DNA of 64,000 nucleotides from Pseudidiomarina piscicola (GTDB lineage Bacteria; Pseudomonadota; Gammaproteobacteria; Enterobacterales; Alteromonadaceae), in the NCBI RefSeq assembly GCF_902806985.1, contig NZ_CADCXY010000001.1:372001-436000 (forward strand). Reading direction: 5' to 3'. The position numbers and the translations under genes are program-made. Each line of letters starts with the position of its first letter. Position 1 is the stretch's first letter. Below, one piece after another: positions 60,451 to 64,000 of this stretch. A model generated the notes under the pieces. The model did not search any database. It was given only the letters and a program-made list of their open reading frames with translations, and was not told the origin of the DNA.

Positions 60451-61485
60451 ATGAGTTATGTGAAAGTTGCTCTCGCACTTGGCTCTGGTGCAGCTCGCGG
60501 TTGGTCTCACATTGGTGTTATTAAGGCACTCAATGAAATGGGTATCGAAGTGAATATGGTTGCAGGAACTTCAATCGGCTCCCTTGTGGGGGCCGGTTTT
60601 GCTTCTGGACGAATCGAAGAGCTGGAAGAGTGGGTTCGTGACATGGGGCGTTGGCAGGTATTTAACTTGCTTGATTTTGGCTTTAGTCACGGTGGAATTA
60701 TTCAAGGTGAGAAAGTATTTAGTCACGCACGCGAACGATTCGGCGGTGTCGAAATTGAAGATCTTGATGTCACTTATGGTGCCGTCGCAACTGATTTGTA
60801 CACTGGGCGCGAAGTTTGGTTACGTAAAGGTGATATTTACCATGCGGCGCGTGCATCTTGTGCCATGCCTGGACTATTAGCACCGGCCGCACACAATGGT
60901 CGTTGGCTGGTAGACGGGGGTTTGGTGAATCCTGTTCCTGTTTCATTGTGCCGAGCGTTAGGTGCCGACTTTGTCATTGCTGTACATCTTAATTCTCAGT
61001 TAAATAATGCAGCTGTTGAAGCGCGTGGTAAACATCGTCCACCGCACCCTGAACCACAAGCCGACCTTCACGAAATGCCAAAAACTCGTACGACAGCGGT
61101 GGATACGGGGGGAAAATACGAACCCTCTGATTTGACGCAGCAAAAGCCTGATGAAGACGAAGGTTTTTTCAAGAACTTCTTAACTACGAGTAGCCAGTAC
61201 TGGGATAACGTGGTTGATAAGTTCAATGGGCCGTCACATAAGGCTCCAGGTATGTTTGGTGTGATGGCGGGAGCTATCGATATTATGCAAGAGAGGATTA
61301 CTAAAGGGCGTATAGCCGGTGATCCACCCGACATTTTAGTGCAACCAAAGTTAGGCCATATTGGTTTACTTGAGTTTGAACGAGGCAATGAGGCGATAGA
61401 CTTGGGCTATGAAACGACAATGAGAATGAAAGACTATATTCTCAGTGAGCTTGAGCTTTATGCCGAAAGGTCAGGCGCTATTTAA
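60451..61485 (+). CDS. Patatin-like phospholipase family protein (RssA-type)
   Basis: A 344-residue serine acyl hydrolase of the patatin family. The oxyanion G-S-G-A-A-R-G is near residue 11, the nucleophile is in G-T-S-I-G at about 40-44, and the catalytic Asp is in V-D-G-G-L near 156. The N-terminal 190 residues resemble E. coli RssA. A polar insert of about 60 residues follows (H-R-P-P-H-P-E-P onward), then a conserved C-terminal part. It starts 20 bases after recA. The substrate is unknown. Confidence 0.88.
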   Translation: MSYVKVALALGSGAARGWSHIGVIKALNEMGIEVNMVAGTSIGSLVGAGFASGRIEELEEWVRDMGRWQVFNLLDFGFSHGGIIQGEKVFSHARERFGGVEIEDLDVTYGAVATDLYTGREVWLRKGDIYHAARASCAMPGLLAPAAHNGRWLVDGGLVNPVPVSLCRALGADFVIAVHLNSQLNNAAVEARGKHRPPHPEPQADLHEMPKTRTTAVDTGGKYEPSDLTQQKPDEDEGFFKNFLTTSSQYWDNVVDKFNGPSHKAPGMFGVMAGAIDIMQERITKGRIAGDPPDILVQPKLGHIGLLEFERGNEAIDLGYETTMRMKDYILSELELYAERSGAI

Positions 61486-61519
61486 TAAAAAACCGCAGCA
61501 AGAGCTGCGGTTTATTTTG
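61486..61519. terminator. Bidirectional terminator between the patatin gene and putP
   Basis: The hairpin ACCGCAG-CAAGAG-CTGCGGT is flanked by TTTATTTT on the plus strand and by TTTTTTATT on the minus strand. It lies between two convergent genes and should serve both. Confidence 0.88.
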
Positions 61520-61544
61520 GTCTTCAAGAAATGAAAACGATAGC

Positions 61545-63068
61545 TTAGTAGCTATTCATTTTGCGTTCCATTTCATCAAATGTTTCGCGAAGGTTTTCAT
61601 CTGGCTTAGCCGTTGCGAGGCTAAAGACGATAATCGCGATAGTACATAAGATAAAGCCTGGAATAATTTCATAAACGAAACTACTCAAGGTTTGTCCGTC
61701 AATCACCGGTACGTAAATGCAGAAAAGTAAGGTTGCCGCACCTACTAACATACCCGCAAGAGCACCATGACGGTTCATGCGTTTCCAGAACAAGCTCAGA
61801 ATGACCACAGGACCAAATGCAGCACCGAAACCTGCCCATGCGTTAGCAACGAGACTCAGAATCGTATTTTCTGGGTTCCATGCCAAAGCAATAGCCACCA
61901 AGGAAACGATAAGTACCGAAATTCGGCCGACCAGAACAAGTTCTTTTTGGCTTGCATCACGACGTAAAAATGCCTTGTAAAAATCTTCTGTCAATGAACT
62001 TGATGTCACTAGTAGTTGTGATGAGATGGTACTCATAATTGCAGCCAAAATTGCGGCTAACAAGAACCCTGCAATGAGAGGGTGGAACAAGAACTGCGAG
62101 AAGATAATAAAGATTGTCTCGGCATCGTTAAGTACCATTTTGGTTTCGGCAACGTATGCGATTCCAACAAAACCGGTGATCATGGCGCCAATAATTGAAA
62201 CTGTCATCCAAACGATACCGATGCGACGTGCTTTGGGTACATCCTCAACTGAGCGAATGGCCATAAAGCGTACAATAATGTGAGGCTGACCAAAGTAACC
62301 CAAGCCCCAAGCTAACAGTGAAATGATGCCTAAGAACGAAAGTTGGTTAAGCATTGGATCAGCGATAGCACCATCGCGGAAGAAATCTAAGAAGTCTGGG
62401 TTAATCGTACGTACTTGGTCGGTTACTGAGTTGATACCGCCAAGGTCAAATATAGCGACGATAGGAACCAAGACCAAGGCGACGAACATAATACAGCCTT
62501 GCACAAAGTCGGTCATGCTGACCGCTAAAAAACCGCCAAATAGCGTGTAGGCACAAACCACACCAGCGGTCACCCAGAGCCCTAAGCTGTATTCAAGGCC
62601 AAAGGCTGAGCTGGCAAACAACTTACCGCCGGCAACTAAGCTTGCTGAGGTGTATAGGGTAAAGAAAATGATGATGACCAGAGATGAAAAAACGCGAAGT
62701 AGTCGCGCTTTATCGTTAAACCTGTTGGCAAAATAATCAGGTATGGTAATAGAGTCGTTGGCGACTTCTGTATACATACGTAGGCGTGGTGCAACAATAA
62801 TGTAGTTAAGATAGGCACCGACCACGAGACCAACAGCGATCCATAACTGGGAAACACCTGAAACATAAATGGCGCCGGGAAGCCCCATGAGCATCCATCC
62901 GCTCATATCCGATGCACCTGCAGAAAGCGCAGTCACACCAGGACCTAAACCTCGTCCGCCAAGCATATAGCCTGATACGTCGTCTGTTGATTTTTTATAG
63001 GCGTAGAGTCCAATCCCCAGCATTGCTATGAAATAGAGCGCTAATGATAAAAGCGTACCTGTTTCCAA
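61545..63068 (-). CDS. putP: Sodium/proline symporter PutP
   Basis: SSS-family sodium:proline symporter of 507 residues with 12-13 membrane helices. The N-terminal G-L-Y-A-Y-K-K-S-T-D-D-V-S-G-Y-M-L-G-G-R segment, S-A-G-A-S-D-M-S-G-W-M-L-M-G-L-P and G-L-G-Y-F-G-Q-P-H-I-I-V-R-F-M-A are those of PutP. The start is TTG at 63068, with AAGGAG seven bases upstream that overlaps the sapF stop codon. It may import proline for nutrition or osmotic balance. No putA is seen in the window. Confidence 0.94.
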   Translation of the reverse strand: METGTLLSLALYFIAMLGIGLYAYKKSTDDVSGYMLGGRGLGPGVTALSAGASDMSGWMLMGLPGAIYVSGVSQLWIAVGLVVGAYLNYIIVAPRLRMYTEVANDSITIPDYFANRFNDKARLLRVFSSLVIIIFFTLYTSASLVAGGKLFASSAFGLEYSLGLWVTAGVVCAYTLFGGFLAVSMTDFVQGCIMFVALVLVPIVAIFDLGGINSVTDQVRTINPDFLDFFRDGAIADPMLNQLSFLGIISLLAWGLGYFGQPHIIVRFMAIRSVEDVPKARRIGIVWMTVSIIGAMITGFVGIAYVAETKMVLNDAETIFIIFSQFLFHPLIAGFLLAAILAAIMSTISSQLLVTSSSLTEDFYKAFLRRDASQKELVLVGRISVLIVSLVAIALAWNPENTILSLVANAWAGFGAAFGPVVILSLFWKRMNRHGALAGMLVGAATLLFCIYVPVIDGQTLSSFVYEIIPGFILCTIAIIVFSLATAKPDENLRETFDEMERKMNSY

Positions 63069-63072
63069 AGCT

Positions 63073-63873
63073 TTACTCCTTCGTTGTTGAGTGTAACGGC
63101 ACTTTGTAATTATGATCTGAGTGCAACAAGCTCTTGGTGAGTTGTTCCTCAGGATGGTTTATCAGTGCCTGCGTTGTTCCAAACTCGATCATTTTACCAC
63201 GATGCATTATCAAGATCTTGTCTGAAACATGTTTCACGATCTCCGCCGAATGTGAGACAAAAATAAAGGAAATTCCCATATCTTCTTGGAGATCGATAAT
63301 AAGATTAATAATTTGAGCTCTAATCGATGGGTCAAGAGCAACGAAAGCTTCGTCGGCCACCACAATTTGCGGCTCAAGCACAATGGCGCGCGCAATACAG
63401 ACCCGTTGCTGTTGTCCACTTGAAAGCATGTGTGGATAGAAACCGAAATGGTCTGGTAACAGACCAACTTTGCGTAAAGTATCGTACACATGTTGTTTTT
63501 GTTGTTGTGCCGGCCAATCAGTATTAAAGATAAGTGGCTCAGTCAGTTGCTGACCAACGGTGGTCTGCGGGTTAAGTGAGCGTAAGCTGTCTTGAAAGAT
63601 CATTCGAATATAGCGACAGCGCTGTTGGTCTGTCATGGCCTTGAGAGACTGACCATTGAGAAACACTTCACCTGATGTTGGGCGTTCAGCCGCAGCGATA
63701 ATTTTGGCAATGGTTGATTTACCTGAGCCTGTTTCTCCCATGATGGCAAGCGTTTCACCGCGTTCGAGGTCAAACGATAGAGGCTCTAAGGCGCAAACGC
63801 GTTTACTGGGCATCCAACCGTCTTTATGTACATAAGACTTACTAATGTTGCGTACCTCGAGTAGCTTACTCAT
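63073..63873 (-). CDS. sapF: Peptide ABC transporter ATP-binding protein SapF
   Basis: ABC ATPase of 266 residues from the ATG at 63873 (GAGGAC upstream). Walker A G-E-T-G-S-G-K-S-T, the Q loop F-Q-D-S-L-R-S-L-N-P typical of the peptide-importer branch, the ABC signature L-S-S-G-Q-Q-Q-R (first residue Leu), Walker B I-V-V-A-D-E-A and the H loop V-S-H-S are present. The SapF assignment rests on length and on the upstream sapD end. It overlaps sapD by eight bases and is followed after four bases by putP. Confidence 0.9.
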   Translation of the reverse strand: MSKLLEVRNISKSYVHKDGWMPSKRVCALEPLSFDLERGETLAIMGETGSGKSTIAKIIAAAERPTSGEVFLNGQSLKAMTDQQRCRYIRMIFQDSLRSLNPQTTVGQQLTEPLIFNTDWPAQQQKQHVYDTLRKVGLLPDHFGFYPHMLSSGQQQRVCIARAIVLEPQIVVADEAFVALDPSIRAQIINLIIDLQEDMGISFIFVSHSAEIVKHVSDKILIMHRGKMIEFGTTQALINHPEEQLTKSLLHSDHNYKVPLHSTTKE

Positions 63874-64000
63874 GTTCACTGTCCTCGCGTAGCGGGTAGT
63901 GACAAGCAAACTGCTGGTGTTGCTGCTTTCTCAGCTCTGGCTGCTTAACACATGCACGGCGTGCATAAGGACAGCGTGGACCAAGGCGACAACCGATGGG
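63866..64000 (-). CDS. sapD: Peptide ABC transporter ATP-binding protein SapD, C-terminal part (cut by window end)
   Basis: The minus-strand frame entering at base 64000 encodes the last 44 residues of an OppD/DppD-type ATPase. It includes G-C-R-L-G-P-R-C-P-Y-A-R-R-A-C, the C-terminal Cys cluster of this group, followed by F-A-C-H-Y-P-L. This resembles the SapD C terminus. The stop (TAA) lies inside the start of sapF, so the two are coupled. The rest is outside the window. Confidence 0.85.
   Translation of the reverse strand, partial: PIGCRLGPRCPYARRACVKQPELRKQQHQQFACHYPLREDSEHE

Overview
The window is a chromosomal segment of a marine-type gammaproteobacterium. Most of it is conserved housekeeping DNA in the order typical of the group: pyrH-frr-uppS-cdsA-ispC-rseP-bamA-skp-lpxD-fabZ-lpxA-lpxB; xerD-dsbC-recJ-prfB-lysS; nadB divergent from rpoE-rseA-rseB-rseC-lepA-lepB-rnc-era-recO-pdxJ; relA-mazG-pyrG-eno; ftsB-ispD-ispF-truD-surE-pcm-yqaA-nlpD-rpoS; and mutS-cinA-recA. 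The mosaic and the protein sequences fit the Alteromonadales, perhaps an Idiomarina/Pseudidiomarina relative. That placement is inference, since no 16S rRNA lies in the window.

Layout. 1-11852: translation recycling, isoprenoid and phospholipid precursors, the outer-membrane assembly factor BamA, the chaperone Skp and lipid A synthesis, in tight or overlapping order. 11935-14731: a small redox group (glutathionyl-hydroquinone reductase-like protein, pirin, quinone oxidoreductase), where many enterobacteria have rnhB-dnaE after lpxB. 14736-21094: tRNA-Tyr, then xerD to lysS, with prfB carrying its programmed +1 frameshift. 21116-24497: a Cys/Met-metabolism PLP enzyme, SlyD-type isomerase, YgfZ, SdhE and a short YgfX-like protein. 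24471-34875: nadB and the sigma-E operon with a near-ideal sigma-E promoter, running on through lepA, lepB, rnc, era, recO and pdxJ. 34877-42252: rlmD, relA, mazG, and pyrG-eno behind a clear sigma-70 promoter. 42270-50015: one unrecognised gene, a TauE/SafE permease, then ftsB to rpoS. 56193-61485: mutS, pncC/cinA, recA (SOS box in its promoter) and a patatin-like protein. 61545-64000: putP, sapF and the end of sapD.

The accessory part is a roughly 6.1-kb insert between rpoS and mutS (about 50066-56196). It holds a Sec-exported RHS/YD-repeat protein of about 1400 residues with a variable C-terminal tip. An overlapping gene for a membrane-anchored protein rich in cysteine follows and is a candidate immunity protein. 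Downstream are a scar of a second rhs gene, a 26-codon ORF translationally coupled to a two-helix membrane protein, and one more membrane-anchored small protein. The insert is bracketed by 33-bp direct repeats (31 of 33 identical) derived from the 3' half of a tRNA-Arg(CCG). The right copy abuts the mutS stop codon and forms a long palindrome with it. I see no integrase inside. This is the most interesting part of the window: it looks like a polymorphic-toxin cassette with exchanged tips, placed at a tRNA-derived attachment site.
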